A stretch of 64,000 bases of DNA from Microbispora corallina (GCF_016863035.1 NZ_BOOC01000013.1:248001-312000), one strand, 5' to 3'; positions 8,838 to 21,590 are shown, numbered from the stretch's first letter. Numbers and translations: made by a program. Notes: generated by a model from the sequence alone, not told the origin.

Positions 8838-9611
8838 TCAGCGGCCGGTGAACTTGGGGCGGCGCTTCTCGGCGAAGGCCGTCATGCCCTCGCGGGCGTC
8901 CTGGGTGGCGAAGAGGCCGGAGAACTGGAGCCGCTCGATCTCCAGGCCCGTGTCGAGGTCGGCCTCCAGCCCCCGGTCGACGGCCTGCTTGGCCGCCCGC
9001 ACGGCCGCCACGGGTCCCTCGGCGAAGGTGGCGGCGAGCTCCAGCGCCGCCGTGTAGACCTCGGAGTCGGGCACCACCCGGTCGACGAGCCCGATCGCGA
9101 GGGCCTCCGCGGCCTCGACGTGGCGGCCCGTGAAGATCAGGTCCTTGGCGCGGGCCGGGCCGATCAGGCGGGGCAGGCGCTGGGTGCCGCCGGCGCCCGG
9201 GATGATCCCCAGCGTGATCTCGGGCTGGCCGAGCCTGGCGCCCTCCCCCGCCACCCGGAAGTCGGCGCAGAGGGCGAGCTCGCAGCCGCCGCCGAGGGCG
9301 TAGCCGGTGATGGCCGCGATGACCGGCTTGCCGATCCCGGCCACGGCCGTGAAGCAGTCCTGCAGGACGCGCGAGTGGACGGCCATGTCGGCGTAGGACA
9401 TCACGGCCATCTCCTTGATGTCGGCGCCCGCCGCGAAGACCCGCTCGCCGCCGTACAGGATGACCGCGTGGACGCCGGGGTCGGCGTCGACCAGCCGCGC
9501 CGCCTCGGCGATCTCCTCCTGGACCTGCCGGTTCAGCGCGTTCATCTTCGGCCGGTCGAGCCGGATGGTCGCGATGTGGTCGGCGATCTCCACGCTGACG
9601 AACTCACCCAT
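8838..9611 (-). CDS. Enoyl-CoA hydratase/isomerase (crotonase family)
   Basis: A 257-residue crotonase that hydrates trans-2-enoyl-CoA in fatty-acid beta-oxidation. The oxyanion-hole segments FAAGADIKEM and GYALGGGCELAL and the catalytic-glutamate segment EITLGIIPGAGGTQR are intact, so it is probably a true hydratase. The start at 9611 is supported by GGAGG about 11 nt upstream and by the family N-terminus; the frame stays open further upstream without homology. It stands alone between the coiled-coil operon and a glycosyltransferase gene. The chain-length or steroid specificity of its substrate cannot be read from the sequence. Confidence 0.93.
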   Translation of the reverse strand: MGEFVSVEIADHIATIRLDRPKMNALNRQVQEEIAEAARLVDADPGVHAVILYGGERVFAAGADIKEMAVMSYADMAVHSRVLQDCFTAVAGIGKPVIAAITGYALGGGCELALCADFRVAGEGARLGQPEITLGIIPGAGGTQRLPRLIGPARAKDLIFTGRHVEAAEALAIGLVDRVVPDSEVYTAALELAATFAEGPVAAVRAAKQAVDRGLEADLDTGLEIERLQFSGLFATQDAREGMTAFAEKRRPKFTGR

Positions 9612-9661
9612 GGCACCTCGTCCCTCCGCTGGCACGTCGGGTCCCACCCTAAGGCCGCCGA

Positions 9662-10753
9662 TCACCGGGTCAGCGGCAGCGCGGGCACGCGGCCGGACGC
9701 CTCCCGCCAGGACGAGGCGATCACCGCGCGGTAGACGCGCTCGTAGCCCTCGACCATCGGGCCGACGTCGAAGCGCCGTTCCGCGTGGGCGCGGATGACG
9801 TGCGGATCGAGCCGCCCGGCCTCCTCGATGGCCGCGGGCAGTTCGGACGGGTCGCGGCGGACGAAGCCGGTGAGCCCGTCCGCGACGATCTCCGGCACCG
9901 CCCCCCGGCCGATCGCGACGACGGGCGTCCCGCAGGCCATGGCCTCGATCAGGACCATGCCGAACGGCTCCTCCCAGCGCAGCGGGAGCACCAGGCACCG
10001 CGCCCGGGACAGCAGGCCGCGCTTCAGCGCCCCGTCGGCCTCCCCGACGTACTCCGCGCCGGCTCCGAGGAGCGGCGCGACGCGCTCACGGAAGTGCTCG
10101 CGCTCGGCGGCCTCGACGAGCTTGCCGGCCAGGACGATGCGGCGGCCGGCCGCGCGGGCGGCCTCGATCGCCAGGTCCGCGCCCTTGTCGGGGCTGAACC
10201 GGCCGAGCCACAGCACCCAGTCCTCCTTGACGGGCGCGAAGGGGAACGAGGCGACGTCGACCGCGTTGTGGACCCGGGCGACCCAGTTGAGGTCGGGCGC
10301 CTGCGCCCGCTGGGCCAGCGAGATCGCGACGAGCGAGACGGCCTCGCCGAGATCCCGCAGGATCGTCCCGGCCTCGCCCGTGACGTCCCCGTGGCAGGTC
10401 ACCACCGTGGGAACTGCCCTGCACCCGGCGCCCAGCGGGCCTGCCAGCGAATGGTCGTGGACCACGTCGGCGTCGAGGCCGCGCAGGAGCCGGGCGGCCC
10501 GGGCGGCGTGCACCACCTCGGGGTACGCCTCGCCGATCCGCGCCGACTGCGGCTCCTCGTAGGTGCGCAGGTCGGCCCCGGCGCCGGCGCCGATCAGCGT
10601 GACCCGGTGGCCGCGGGCCGCCAGCCCGCGCACGAGGTCGGCGAGCATGGACTCGATGCCGCCGTATCCCTTCGGCGGCACCTCGTACCAGGGCGGCGCG
10701 ACCATCGCGACGTGCAGCGCCTCCCGCGAACCCCCCGTGTCCGCCAGGCCCAT
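9662..10753 (-). CDS. Glycosyltransferase family 4 (GT-B fold)
   Basis: A retaining GT-B glycosyltransferase of about 363 residues. The N-terminal segment VAMVAPPWYEVPPKGYGGIE and the C-terminal EPFGMVLIEAMACGTPVVA nucleotide-sugar site are diagnostic of family GT4. The ATG at 10753 is preferred because GGAGG lies 5 nt upstream; the in-frame GTG at 10759 directly touches that sequence. The gene follows glgP by about 90 bp on the same strand. That raises the possibility of a role in alpha-glucan or trehalose-related metabolism, but the sequence is of the generic GT4 type and the acceptor is unknown. Confidence 0.88.
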   Translation of the reverse strand: MGLADTGGSREALHVAMVAPPWYEVPPKGYGGIESMLADLVRGLAARGHRVTLIGAGAGADLRTYEEPQSARIGEAYPEVVHAARAARLLRGLDADVVHDHSLAGPLGAGCRAVPTVVTCHGDVTGEAGTILRDLGEAVSLVAISLAQRAQAPDLNWVARVHNAVDVASFPFAPVKEDWVLWLGRFSPDKGADLAIEAARAAGRRIVLAGKLVEAAEREHFRERVAPLLGAGAEYVGEADGALKRGLLSRARCLVLPLRWEEPFGMVLIEAMACGTPVVAIGRGAVPEIVADGLTGFVRRDPSELPAAIEEAGRLDPHVIRAHAERRFDVGPMVEGYERVYRAVIASSWREASGRVPALPLTR

Positions 10754-10846
10754 GCTCACCTCCGGTACGGACCGGCGCCTCCCCCGGGCGCCGGCGTACC
10801 GATTCGTCTACCCTCTCATCCCGTCGCGGAAGCCCCCGCCCCGGGA

Positions 10847-13444
10847 TCAGCGCAGCATGCCGTTGGTCATCCCCACCGGCTCCTCCGGCACGGCGATCAG
10901 GCCGAGCTCCGCCGGGGAGGCCATGAGCGGGTGGGACGGCACCACGCGAACCGTGTAGCCGAAGGCGCCCGTGCGGTCCAGCGGCACCACGCCGGTGTAG
11001 TGGGCCCGCCCGTCGTCGTCGGCCGAGTCGGCCTTGAGCGTGACGTGGCTCGGCGCGATCAGCTCGTCGTGCGTCCCGACCCGGCCGTACGCGGCCTGGA
11101 CCTGGACGTCCTCGGGCGACAGCTCGCCGAGCGCGATCGTGGCGTGGATCTCCAGCCGGGCGCCCAGCTCGGGGGTGTCCCCGATGCCGGTGGCCTCGAC
11201 GTGCTCGACCCGGACGCCTGGCCAGGCCCGGCCCACCCGCAGCTTCCACGCGGCGAACAGCTTGGCGTTGTCGAACCCGTCGCCGGCGAGGGCCCGGGCG
11301 GACGACGCGGCCGGGGCGTACAGGTCCACCACGTAGTCGCGGAGCATGCGGCCGGCCAGCACCTTCGGGCCGAGCGAGCTCAGCGTGTGCTTGACCATCT
11401 CCAGCCACCGCCGGGGCAGGCCGTCGGGCGCCCGGTCGTAGAACCGGTCGGCGACCTCCCGCTCGATGATGTCGTAGAGGGCGGAGGCCTCCAGTTCGTC
11501 GCGGCGCTCGGGGTCGACGACGCCGTCCGCGCTGGGGATGGCCCAGCCGTTGGTGCCGTCGTACCACTCGTCCCACCACCCGTCGCGGATGGACAGGTTG
11601 AGGCCGCCGTTGAGCGCCGCCTTCATGCCGGACGTGCCGCACGCCTCGAGCGGGCGCAGCGGGTTGTTCATCCACACGTCCGAGCCGGTGACCATGAGCC
11701 GGCCGAGCGCCATGTCGTAGTCGGGCAGGAAGACGATGCGGTGCCGCACGTCCTCCTGGTCGGCGAACCGGACGATCTGCTGGATCAGCTTCTTGCCGCC
11801 CTCGTCGGCCGGGTGCGCCTTACCCGCGATCACGATCTGGACGGGCTTGTCCGGGTCGAGCAGCAGGCGGCGGAGCCGGTCGGGGTCGGACAGCATGAGC
11901 GTCAGCCGCTTGTACGACGGCACCCGGCGGGCGAACCCGATCGTCAGCACGCCGGGGTCGAGGGCCTCGTCGATCCAGCCCAGCTCGGCCTCGGTGGCGC
12001 CGCGCTGCCGCCACGACCGCTTCATGCGCCTGCGGGCCTCCTCGACCAGCCCGGCGCGCAGACGGCCGCGGATGCCCCAGATGTCGGCGTCGGAGAGCTT
12101 CTGCACGCCCTCCCAGCCCTGGGTCCTGTCGATCATCCCGGGCAGCTCCCGGCCGGCCAGCTCCATGATCTCGCGACCCACCCAGGAGGGGGCGTGGACG
12201 CCGTTGGTGATCGAGCCGATCGGCACCTCGTCGACGTCGAAGCCGGGCCACAGGCCCTGGAACATCTCCCGGCTGACCTGGCCGTGCAGCTCGGAGACGC
12301 CGTTGACCCGCTGGGCCAGCCGCATGCCCATGACGGCCATGTTGAAGACGGCCTTGTCGGAGTCGGGCCCGTCGGGCTCCGCGCCCAGCTCCAGGATGCG
12401 GTCCACGTTGACGGTCGGCCAGGCGTTCGACCCGCCGAACTGCCGGGCGATCATCTCGACGGGGAACCGGTCGATGCCGGCGGGCACCGGCGTGTGGGTG
12501 GTGAAGACCGTGCCGGCCCGGACGGCCTCCAGGGCCTCCTCGAACGACAGCCGGGCCTCGGTCAGCTCCCGGATGCGCTCCAGGCCGAGGAAACCCGCGT
12601 GGCCCTCGTTGGTGTGGAAGACCTCCGGCTCGGGGTGGCCGGTGATCCGGCAGTAGGCCCGCAGGGCGCGCACGCCCCCGACGCCGAGCAGCAGCTCCTG
12701 CATGAGGCGGTGGTCGGTGCCCCCGCCGTACAGGCGGTCGGTCACGTCGCGGGCCGCCGCGTCGTTCTCGGCGACGTCGGAGTCGAGCAGCAGCAGCGGG
12801 ACCCGGCCGACCTGCGCCACCCAGATCTGGGCGTGCAGCGCGCGGCCGCCGGGAAGGCCGATCTTGACGCGGGCCGGGGAGCCGTCCTCCTCCTTGAGGA
12901 GCGTGAGCGGCAGGCCGCCGGGGTCGAGCGAGGGGTAGTGCTCAAGCTGCCAGCCCTCGGCCGACAGCGACTGGGTGAAGTAGCCGTGCCGGTAGAGGAG
13001 GCCGACGCCGAGGATCGGCACGCCGAGGTCGCTGGCGGCCTTGAGGTGGTCGCCGGCGAGGATGCCGAGGCCGCCCGAGTACTGCGGGAGAGCGGCGGCG
13101 ATGCCGTACTCGGGGGAGAAGTAGCCGATGGCGGCGGGAGCGCCGTCGAGCGACTGGTACCACCGGGGCGCGGTCATGTACTCGCGAAGGTCGTCGGCGG
13201 CGTCCGCCAGCCTGCGCAGAAAGCGCCGATCCTGGGCCAGCTCGCGCAGCCGGTCGGCCTCGACGGCGCCGAGCAGCGCCACGGGGTCGTGCTCAACGCG
13301 CTCCCAGACCTCGGGATCCACCTCGGCGAACAGGTCCATGGTCTCCGGGTGCCACGACCAGCGGAGGTTCTGGACCAGCTCGCCGAGCGGCGCGAGCTGG
13401 GGCGGAAGAACGGTGCGGACGGTGAACCTGCGGATAGCTCTCAC
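10847..13444 (-). CDS. glgP: Alpha-glucan (glycogen/maltodextrin) phosphorylase with N-terminal DUF3417
   Basis: An 865-residue phosphorylase that releases glucose-1-phosphate from linear alpha-1,4-glucan in the cytoplasm. The first about 110 residues match the DUF3417 domain typical of the shorter actinobacterial/archaeal phosphorylase branch. The PLP-lysine region reads EACGTSGMKAALNGG, and HTNEGHAGFLG and THTPVPAGIDRFP mark the catalytic core. It starts with GTG at 13444. It is divergent from glgE across a 426-bp spacer, so glucan synthesis (glgE-treS-mak-glgB) and breakdown (glgP) are arranged back to back. Annotation as glgP is by family; preference for glycogen or maltodextrin is not determined. 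Confidence 0.95.
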   Translation of the reverse strand: MRAIRRFTVRTVLPPQLAPLGELVQNLRWSWHPETMDLFAEVDPEVWERVEHDPVALLGAVEADRLRELAQDRRFLRRLADAADDLREYMTAPRWYQSLDGAPAAIGYFSPEYGIAAALPQYSGGLGILAGDHLKAASDLGVPILGVGLLYRHGYFTQSLSAEGWQLEHYPSLDPGGLPLTLLKEEDGSPARVKIGLPGGRALHAQIWVAQVGRVPLLLLDSDVAENDAAARDVTDRLYGGGTDHRLMQELLLGVGGVRALRAYCRITGHPEPEVFHTNEGHAGFLGLERIRELTEARLSFEEALEAVRAGTVFTTHTPVPAGIDRFPVEMIARQFGGSNAWPTVNVDRILELGAEPDGPDSDKAVFNMAVMGMRLAQRVNGVSELHGQVSREMFQGLWPGFDVDEVPIGSITNGVHAPSWVGREIMELAGRELPGMIDRTQGWEGVQKLSDADIWGIRGRLRAGLVEEARRRMKRSWRQRGATEAELGWIDEALDPGVLTIGFARRVPSYKRLTLMLSDPDRLRRLLLDPDKPVQIVIAGKAHPADEGGKKLIQQIVRFADQEDVRHRIVFLPDYDMALGRLMVTGSDVWMNNPLRPLEACGTSGMKAALNGGLNLSIRDGWWDEWYDGTNGWAIPSADGVVDPERRDELEASALYDIIEREVADRFYDRAPDGLPRRWLEMVKHTLSSLGPKVLAGRMLRDYVVDLYAPAASSARALAGDGFDNAKLFAAWKLRVGRAWPGVRVEHVEATGIGDTPELGARLEIHATIALGELSPEDVQVQAAYGRVGTHDELIAPSHVTLKADSADDDGRAHYTGVVPLDRTGAFGYTVRVVPSHPLMASPAELGLIAVPEEPVGMTNGMLR

Positions 13445-13870
13445 GGGGCCAGACCCTAGTTACTCAGCGCCACGACGCGCGACCGGAACACTCTTTGTTC
13501 GGGGAAGGGGCACCGCCCGGCGCGGCGTGCCCCCTTGGCTTTCTGCATAGCGCTCTCACCACCTACAAACCGGCTCAAACCTCACCAAACTACACTGGTC
13601 GTGGTGATGCCGACGGCAACCCGGCGGCTCGTCACCGCAATGATCGATCTCCCCCCGGCGACGCGCCAAACACGGTGGAGCCGTCTTTCATTGGCAGGGG
13701 TAAGAGTGGACTATTAGGGCAACCCCTGTAGGAGTGACGAGCGGGCCCGGCGACGGGTCCCGTCTTGTGCTGACCTGAGCACGACCCGCAGTACCGCAGA
13801 GCCTCGTGAACACGCAAAGATCAGACTTGCCCCGGAAGCCCGGCGGCACCCGGTGCCGACCCTGATTTGA
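13445..13870. other. Divergent glgP/glgE intergenic region with candidate promoter and possible leader ORF
   Basis: This 426-bp spacer is poorer in GC than its flanks. On the plus strand TACACT at 13591-13596 fits TANNNT, and a frame beginning GTG-GTG-ATG at 13601-13607 and ending at 13717 would encode a 36-residue basic peptide (counting from the ATG). A short inverted repeat (GTGCT, 6-nt loop, AGCAC) lies at 13767-13782. A stem with a one-base bulge (GGGGCAC with GTGCCCC) lies at 13507-13533, before glgP. None is strong enough to call as a gene or riboswitch. The region must hold the promoters for both glgP and the glgE operon. Confidence 0.4.
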
Positions 13871-15922
13871 GTGACGATGATCGGACGAATTCCCATCCAG
13901 GACATCCAGCCCGTGGTCGACTGCGGGCAGCGCCCGGCCAAAGCGGCCGCGGGTGAGACCTTCGAGATCAGCGCGACGGTGTTCCGCGAAGGACACGACG
14001 CCGTGGCCGCCGGCGCCGTGCTGATCGACCCGGCCGGCACGCCGGGCCGGATGCTGCCGATGCGGGAGACCTCGCCCGGCACCGACCGCTGGACGGTGGA
14101 GGTGTCGCTGCCCTCCGAGGGCCTGTGGCACTACCGCGTCGAGGCGTGGAGCGACCCCGTCGCGACGTGGTTGCACGACGCGGGCATCAAGATCCCGCGT
14201 GGGCTCGACGCCGACCTCATGTGCGAGGAGGGCGCCCGCCTGTTCGAACGCGCGGCCAAGGGCGTGCGGGCGGCCGACTGCCGCACCTCCGACGGCACGT
14301 GCGGCCACCGGGCCGCGCTGCTCGCGGTGGCGGGGCGCCTGCGGGACGACAACGTGGACCCCAGGGCCCGATTCGCCGTGGTCCAGATGCCGGAGACCGC
14401 GGCGCTGATCGCGGCCCACCCCCTGCGGGACCTGCTCACACGGTCGGGCAGGAACCGGATCCGGGTCGACCGGCGGCGCGCGCTGTTCGGCTCCTGGTAC
14501 GAGTTCTTCCCCCGGTCCGAGGGCGCCGTGATCGACCCCGAGGGCGCCGTCGCCCCCAAGTCCGGAAATTTCCGGACGGCGGCGAAGCGGCTCCCGGCGG
14601 TCGCCCAGATGGGCTTCGACGTGGTCTACCTGCCCCCGATCCACCCGATCGGGACGCAGTTCCGCAAGGGCCGCAACAACACCCTCACCCCCGACCAGTA
14701 CGACCCCGGCTCCCCCTGGGCCATCGGCGCCGAGGAGGGCGGCCACGACGCCATCCACCCCGATCTCGGCACCATCGAGGACTTCGACGCGTTCGTCGCC
14801 CGGGCGCGCGAGCTCGGCCTGGAGGTCGCGCTCGACCTCGCTCTGCAGTGCTCCCCCGACCACCCCTGGGTCAAGGAGCATCCCGAGTGGTTCAACATCC
14901 GGGCCGACGGGACCATCGCGTACGCCGAGAACCCGCCCAAGAAGTACCAGGACATCTATCCGCTGAACTTCGACAAGGACCCAGAGGGCCTGTACGCCGA
15001 GGTGAAGCGGGTGGTCCGGCACTGGATGGACCACGGCGTGCGGATCTTCCGGGTGGACAACCCGCACACCAAGCCGGTGCGGTTCTGGGAGCGGCTGCTG
15101 GCCGACATCAACACAACCGACCCGGACGTGCTGTTCCTGGCCGAGGCGTTCACCCGGCCGGCCATGATGCAGACGCTGGCCAAGGTCGGGTTCCACCAGT
15201 CGTACACCTACTTCACCTGGCGCAACAGCAAGCCGGAGGTCGAGGAGTACCTGTCCGAGCTCTCCCACGAGACCTCGCACTTCCTGCGGCCCAACCTGTT
15301 CGTCAACACGCCCGACATCCTCCACGAATATCTCCAGCACGGAGGCGTCCCCGGGTTCAAGATCAGGGCCGTGCTGGCCGCCCTGATGGCCCCGACCTGG
15401 GGGGTTTACGCTGGGTACGAGCTGGCGGAGAACGTCCCGGTCCGCCCGGGCAGCGAGGAGTACCTCGATAGCGAGAAATACCAGTACAGGCCGCGTGACT
15501 GGGCGACCGCGGAGCGTGAGGGCCGCAGCCTCGCCCCCTTCATCACACAGCTCAATTTGTTGAGAAGAGCCCACCCGGCACTCCAGGAATTGCGTAACCT
15601 ACGGTTTCACAACGTCGACCAGCCGGATTTGATCTGCTTCTCGAAGCGGCTGAACGGCGCCTACGACACGGCCACACGACGGCACGGCCTAGGCGATGTC
15701 GTGCTGGCCGTCGTGAATCTGGATCCGCACAACACGCGCGAGGCGACGGTCCGGCTCGACATGCCCGCCCTCGGTCTCGACTGGCAAGCCGAGTTCGTCG
15801 TGGACGACCAACTGTCGGGCGAGTCGTACCGGTGGGGGCAGAGCAACTACGTGCGCCTCGACCCATATGTCAATCCCGCACACATCTTCACGCTCCGCCA
15901 CGGGTCAGCGCACCGCCCGTGA
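13871..15922 (+). CDS. glgE: Alpha-1,4-glucan:maltose-1-phosphate maltosyltransferase
   Basis: GlgE transfers maltose from alpha-maltose-1-phosphate to the non-reducing end of an alpha-glucan. The protein has 683 residues (681 if ATG 13877 is used), the usual GlgE length, with an N-terminal beta domain and a GH13-type barrel. [10 protein letters not shown] holds the nucleophilic Asp (near residue 395), [10 protein letters not shown] the acid/base Glu, and YFTWRN the family-specific segment. No clear ribosome binding site marks the choice between GTG 13871 and ATG 13877. It is first in the order glgE-treS-maltokinase-glgB, which together convert trehalose to branched glucan through maltose and maltose-1-phosphate. 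Confidence 0.97.
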   Translation: MTMIGRIPIQDIQPVVDCGQRPAKAAAGETFEISATVFREGHDAVAAGAVLIDPAGTPGRMLPMRETSPGTDRWTVEVSLPSEGLWHYRVEAWSDPVATWLHDAGIKIPRGLDADLMCEEGARLFERAAKGVRAADCRTSDGTCGHRAALLAVAGRLRDDNVDPRARFAVVQMPETAALIAAHPLRDLLTRSGRNRIRVDRRRALFGSWYEFFPRSEGAVIDPEGAVAPKSGNFRTAAKRLPAVAQMGFDVVYLPPIHPIGTQFRKGRNNTLTPDQYDPGSPWAIGAEEGGHDAIHPDLGTIEDFDAFVARARELGLEVALDLALQCSPDHPWVKEHPEWFNIRADGTIAYAENPPKKYQDIYPLNFDKDPEGLYAEVKRVVRHWMDHGVRIFRVDNPHTKPVRFWERLLADINTTDPDVLFLAEAFTRPAMMQTLAKVGFHQSYTYFTWRNSKPEVEEYLSELSHETSHFLRPNLFVNTPDILHEYLQHGGVPGFKIRAVLAALMAPTWGVYAGYELAENVPVRPGSEEYLDSEKYQYRPRDWATAEREGRSLAPFITQLNLLRRAHPALQELRNLRFHNVDQPDLICFSKRLNGAYDTATRRHGLGDVVLAVVNLDPHNTREATVRLDMPALGLDWQAEFVVDDQLSGESYRWGQSNYVRLDPYVNPAHIFTLRHGSAHRP

Positions 15923-15953
15923 GCGCAGCCAGGCACATCCGGGGAGTCAACAG

Positions 15954-17686
<1,733 letters not shown>

Positions 17687-17687
<1 letters not shown>

Positions 17688-19039
17688 TCACTTCACTTCA
17701 CGGGCTCCTCGCCGGCTGGATCACCGGGCAGCGGTGGTTCGCCGGCAAGGGCCGCGCCATCGATGACCTGTCCGTCGACACCCAGACCGAAATCGTCGCG
17801 GGCGATCCTGGCCTGGTCCATCTGATCGTGTCCGTACGGCAGGAGGAGCGCAGGACGCGCTACCAGATCCTCGTCGGCGTTCGCGACCATCTGCCGGACC
17901 GGCTGAAACACGTCGGTATCGGCGCCTGCGAGTGGGACGGCCGCGAGCGGCACCTCTACGACGCGATGCACGACGCGTCGCTGACGTGCCACCTGCTGCA
18001 CGGGATGGACGACGACCGGCGCGCGAACGGCGTCGCCTTCCACAGCGCGCCGCACGCGGCAATCGACACCTCCCAGCGCAGCCTCGTGCTGACCGCCGAG
18101 CAGTCCAACACATCGCTCGTCTACGGCGACGCGTACATCTTCAAGCTGTTCCGGCAGCTGAACCCGGGGGTCAACCCCGAGCTGGAGATCGTCAGCGCGC
18201 TCGCCGAGGCCGGGTCGACCCACGTCGCCCGGCCGTACGGGTGGATGGACACCGAACTGGACGGCGAGCCGACGACGCTGGCGATCCTGCAGGAGTACCT
18301 GCCGAACGCCAACGACGGCTGGACCATGGCGCTGACCAGCGTCCGGGACCTGTACGCCAGCCCGGGCGAGATGCCCGCCGAGGACGCCGGAGGCGACTTC
18401 GTGGCCGAGGCGTGCCGGCTGGGCGAGGCGACGGCGCAGGTCCACCGGGAGCTGGCCGAGGCGTTCCCCACCGGGACGATCGAGCCGCCGGAGATCAAGC
18501 GGATGACCGAGCGCTTCCGCCGCCGCCTGGAGAAGGCGGTGGCCGAGGTGCCGGCCCTCGCGGAGCACGCGGATGTCGCCGCCCAGGCGTTCGACCGCAT
18601 GGCCGACATCGAGCACGAGATTCCGGTCCAGCGGGTCCACGGGGACTACCACCTGGGCCAGGTCATGCGGACCACGGCCGACTGGGTGGTGCTCGACTTC
18701 GAGGGAGAGCCGGGGCAGCCGCTGTCGGAGCGGCGGGCGCCCGACTCGCCGCTGCGCGACGTGGCCGGCATGCTCCGGTCGTTCGACTACGCGGCGCGGC
18801 ACCTGCTCGCCGGCCATCCGGGCGCGGACGAACTGGAGGGCCGGGCGCGGGAGTGGTCGGCCCGCAACAAGTCGGCCTTCCTGGCGGGCTACTCCCAGGG
18901 CGGCGGCCGCATCCGGGGCGACGACGCCATCCTGCTGCGGGCCCTGGAGCTGAGCAAGGCCGTCTACGAGGTCGTCTACGAGGCCCGCAACCGCCCGTCC
19001 TGGCTGCCGATCCCGCTCGCCGCGTTCGGCGAGGAGTGA
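17687..19039 (+). CDS. mak: Maltokinase, apparent non-canonical ATC start
   Basis: Maltokinase (Mak/Pep2) phosphorylates maltose from TreS to maltose-1-phosphate for GlgE. HGDYHLGQVMRT and WVVLDFEGEP carry the catalytic Asp and metal ligand, and the N-terminal WITGQRWFAGKGR matches the start of known maltokinases. No ATG, GTG or TTG occurs in frame near that N-terminus. The best site is ATC at 17687, which overlaps the treS stop as TAATC and sits 4 nt after AAGGAGGAG, exactly where a coupled TAATG start would be. The nearest upstream in-frame GTG (17561) would add 42 unrelated residues. This is either a real ATC start or a sequencing error; the assigned length is 450 residues. Confidence 0.88.
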
Positions 19040-19043
19040 CGGC

Positions 19044-19073
19044 CCGGGGACGCCCTCCACGCGGCGTCCCCGG
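19044..19073 (+). terminator. Stem-loop terminator after maltokinase gene
   Basis: A perfect 11-bp stem, CCGGGGACGCC with GGCGTCCCCGG, encloses an 8-nt loop and starts 4 bp after the maltokinase stop. There is no U-tract, as is common in high-GC actinomycetes. It suggests that glgB is at least partly transcribed from its own promoter in the following 215 bp. Confidence 0.7.
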
Positions 19074-19289
19074 ACGTCCCCGCGCCCCGTACGCACACGG
19101 CCTCGCGCGGCGCGGCGGGCCCGGCTCCGGCACGCTCCCGCGCCGCGGCACGCGGCAGGCGCCAAACGCGCGCGGCACGCGCCGTCCGCACGCGGCACCC
19201 GGCGTGCGCGGCGAACGATCTCGTGTCGCGGGTGAGATCGCGACGTTCTCGGGCATTCTCCTTCCGACCTCAGTTTGTTGGGGTGTGGG

Positions 19290-21590
19290 ATGGTTCTAGG
19301 GCAGGGTAAGAGCATGGATTTGGACCGGCTGGCAGGCGGCGCGCACCACGACCCCCACGCGATCCTCGGTGCCCACCCCGGCCCCGACGGCGTGACGGTA
19401 CGGGCCCTGCGCCCCTTCGCGGAGAAGGTCGAGGTACTCGTCGACGGCTCCGCGCACGAGATGGCGCACGTCGCCTTCGGGGTGTTCGAGGTGACGCTCC
19501 CAGGTCTGGACAAGGTCCCCGACTATCGTCTGCGGATCACCTATCCCGAGGCCCATCCGTACGAGACCGACGACCCGTACCGGCACTGGCCGACGCTGGG
19601 CGAGCTGGACCTGCACCTGATCGCCGAGGGACGGCACGAGCGGCTGTGGGAGGCGCTCGGCGCGCGGGTGATGCGGCACGAGGACGTGGACGGCACGGCC
19701 TTCACGGTGTGGGCGCCGAACGCGCAGGGCGTGCGGGTGATCGGCGACTTCAACCACTGGAACGGCGGCGCCCACCCGATGCGCTCGCTCGGCAGGTCGG
19801 GGGTGTGGGAGCTGTTCATCCCCGACGTCGGCCCCGGCGCCCGGTACAAGTTCCAGATCCTCGGCCTCGACGGCGTGTGGCGGGAGAAGGCCGACCCGAT
19901 GGCCCGCAGGACCGAGGTGCCGCCGGCGACCGCCTCCATCGTGGACCGGCCCTCGTACGAGTGGCGGGACGAGGACTGGATGGCCGGCCGTGCCGGGAGG
20001 TCGGCGCTGGCCGAGCCGATGAGCGTGTACGAGGTCCACCTGGGCTCGTGGCGGCCCGGGCTGTCGTACCGGCGGCTGGCCGAGGAACTGGTCGCGTACG
20101 TGAAGGAGATGGGCTTCACCCACGTGGAGTTCCTGCCGGTGGCCGAGCACCCCTTCGGCGGCTCGTGGGGCTACCAGGTGACCTCCTACTACGCCCCCAC
20201 CGCGCGGTTCGGCTCGCCCGACGACTTCCGCCATTTCGTGGACGAGCTGCACCGGGCCGGCATCGGCGTGATCGTCGACTGGGTGCCCGCGCACTTCCCC
20301 ATGGACGAGTGGGCGCTGGCCCGCTTCGACGGCACCCCGCTCTACGAGCACGGCGACCCGCGCCGCGGCACCCACCCCGACTGGGGCACCTACGTCTTCG
20401 ACTTCGGCCGCAACGAGGTCCGCAACTTCCTGGTGGCCAACGCGCTCTACTGGCTGAAGGAGTTCCACGTCGACGGCCTGCGGGTGGACGCCGTGGCCTC
20501 GATGCTCTACCTCGACTACTCCCGGCGCGAGGGCGAGTGGACGCCCAACGAGTACGGCGGCAGGGAGAACCTCGACGCCATCGAGTTCCTCAAGGAGATG
20601 AACGCGGTTGTGTACCGCGAGGAGCCGGGCATCGTGACCATCGCCGAGGAGTCCACGGCGTGGCCCGGCGTGTCGCGGCCCGTCCACCTCGGCGGGCTCG
20701 GCTTCGGCTTCAAGTGGAACATGGGCTGGATGCACGACACGCTCAACTACCTGGCCCACGAGCCGGTCTTCCGGCAGTACCACCACCACCAGATGACGTT
20801 CTCCTTGATGTACGCCTTCTCGGAGAACTTCGTGCTGCCGCTCTCCCACGACGAGGTCGTGCACCTCAAGGGGTCGCTGCTCGGCAAGATGCCCGGCGAC
20901 GAGTGGCAGCGCTTCGCCAACCTGCGCGCGCTGTACGCGTTCATGTGGGCGCACCCCGGCAAGCAGCTGCTGTTCATGGGCGGCGAGTTCGGCCAGGGGG
21001 CCGAGTGGTCCGAGGCGAACGGCCTCGACTGGTGGGTGCTGGACTTCGACTACCACCAGGGCGTCCAGCGGCTGGTCAAGGACCTGAACCGGATCTACCG
21101 GGACACCCCCGCCCTCCACTCCCAGGACTACACGGCGGACGGCTTCCGCTGGATCGACGCCGACGACGCCCCGGGGAACGTGTTCTCCTTCCTGCGGTAC
21201 GGCACGGACGGCTCGGTGATCGCCTGCGTGGCCAACTTCTCCGGCGGCCCCCACGACGACTACCACCTGGGCCTGCCCGTCGGCGGCCGCTGGGAGGAGG
21301 TCCTCAACACCGACGCGTACGAGTACTCGGGCAGCGGCGTCGGCAACATGGGCGGCGTGGACGCGGTCGACGTCCCCCGGCACGGCCTGCCGTACTCGGT
21401 GCGCCTGCGGGTGCCGCCGCTGGGCGCGGTGTGGCTGCGGTCGCGGGTCGAGCCGGCCGTGGAGCTGCGCGAGGAGCCCACGAGCGAGCTCGTGGAGGAG
21501 CTGGTCGAGGAGATCGCGCGGGAGACCGTCGTGCCCGCGGAGGAGCCGGGACGCCCGAAGGAGGAGGGGGGCGTGGCCGAGCCGGCCTGA
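19290..21590 (+). CDS. glgB: 1,4-alpha-glucan branching enzyme
   Basis: GlgB cuts alpha-1,4 chains and re-joins them by alpha-1,6 links, giving the branched product of the GlgE pathway. With ATG 19290 it has 766 residues; ATG 19314 (758 residues) is an alternative, also with a plausible ribosome site. The order is CBM48-type N-terminal domain(s), then a GH13 barrel with [14 protein letters not shown] (nucleophile), [12 protein letters not shown] (acid/base) and PLSHDEVVH, then a beta-sandwich. The last about 45 residues form an acidic Glu-rich tail that typical branching enzymes lack. A 250-bp gap with a terminator separates it from the maltokinase gene. Confidence 0.96.
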   Translation: MVLGQGKSMDLDRLAGGAHHDPHAILGAHPGPDGVTVRALRPFAEKVEVLVDGSAHEMAHVAFGVFEVTLPGLDKVPDYRLRITYPEAHPYETDDPYRHWPTLGELDLHLIAEGRHERLWEALGARVMRHEDVDGTAFTVWAPNAQGVRVIGDFNHWNGGAHPMRSLGRSGVWELFIPDVGPGARYKFQILGLDGVWREKADPMARRTEVPPATASIVDRPSYEWRDEDWMAGRAGRSALAEPMSVYEVHLGSWRPGLSYRRLAEELVAYVKEMGFTHVEFLPVAEHPFGGSWGYQVTSYYAPTARFGSPDDFRHFVDELHRAGIGVIVDWVPAHFPMDEWALARFDGTPLYEHGDPRRGTHPDWGTYVFDFGRNEVRNFLVANALYWLKEFHVDGLRVDAVASMLYLDYSRREGEWTPNEYGGRENLDAIEFLKEMNAVVYREEPGIVTIAEESTAWPGVSRPVHLGGLGFGFKWNMGWMHDTLNYLAHEPVFRQYHHHQMTFSLMYAFSENFVLPLSHDEVVHLKGSLLGKMPGDEWQRFANLRALYAFMWAHPGKQLLFMGGEFGQGAEWSEANGLDWWVLDFDYHQGVQRLVKDLNRIYRDTPALHSQDYTADGFRWIDADDAPGNVFSFLRYGTDGSVIACVANFSGGPHDDYHLGLPVGGRWEEVLNTDAYEYSGSGVGNMGGVDAVDVPRHGLPYSVRLRVPPLGAVWLRSRVEPAVELREEPTSELVEELVEEIARETVVPAEEPGRPKEEGGVAEPA

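Noticed and set aside
9785-13459. Open frame of more than 1200 codons on the plus strand opposite glgP
   Set aside because: Antisense composition artefact; the minus-strand phosphorylase has intact catalytic motifs along the same span.
13507-13533. GGGGCAC...GTGCCCC stem as a terminator or attenuator before glgP
   Set aside because: The stem has a bulge, no gene ends there on the plus strand, and no alternative pairing for attenuation is evident.
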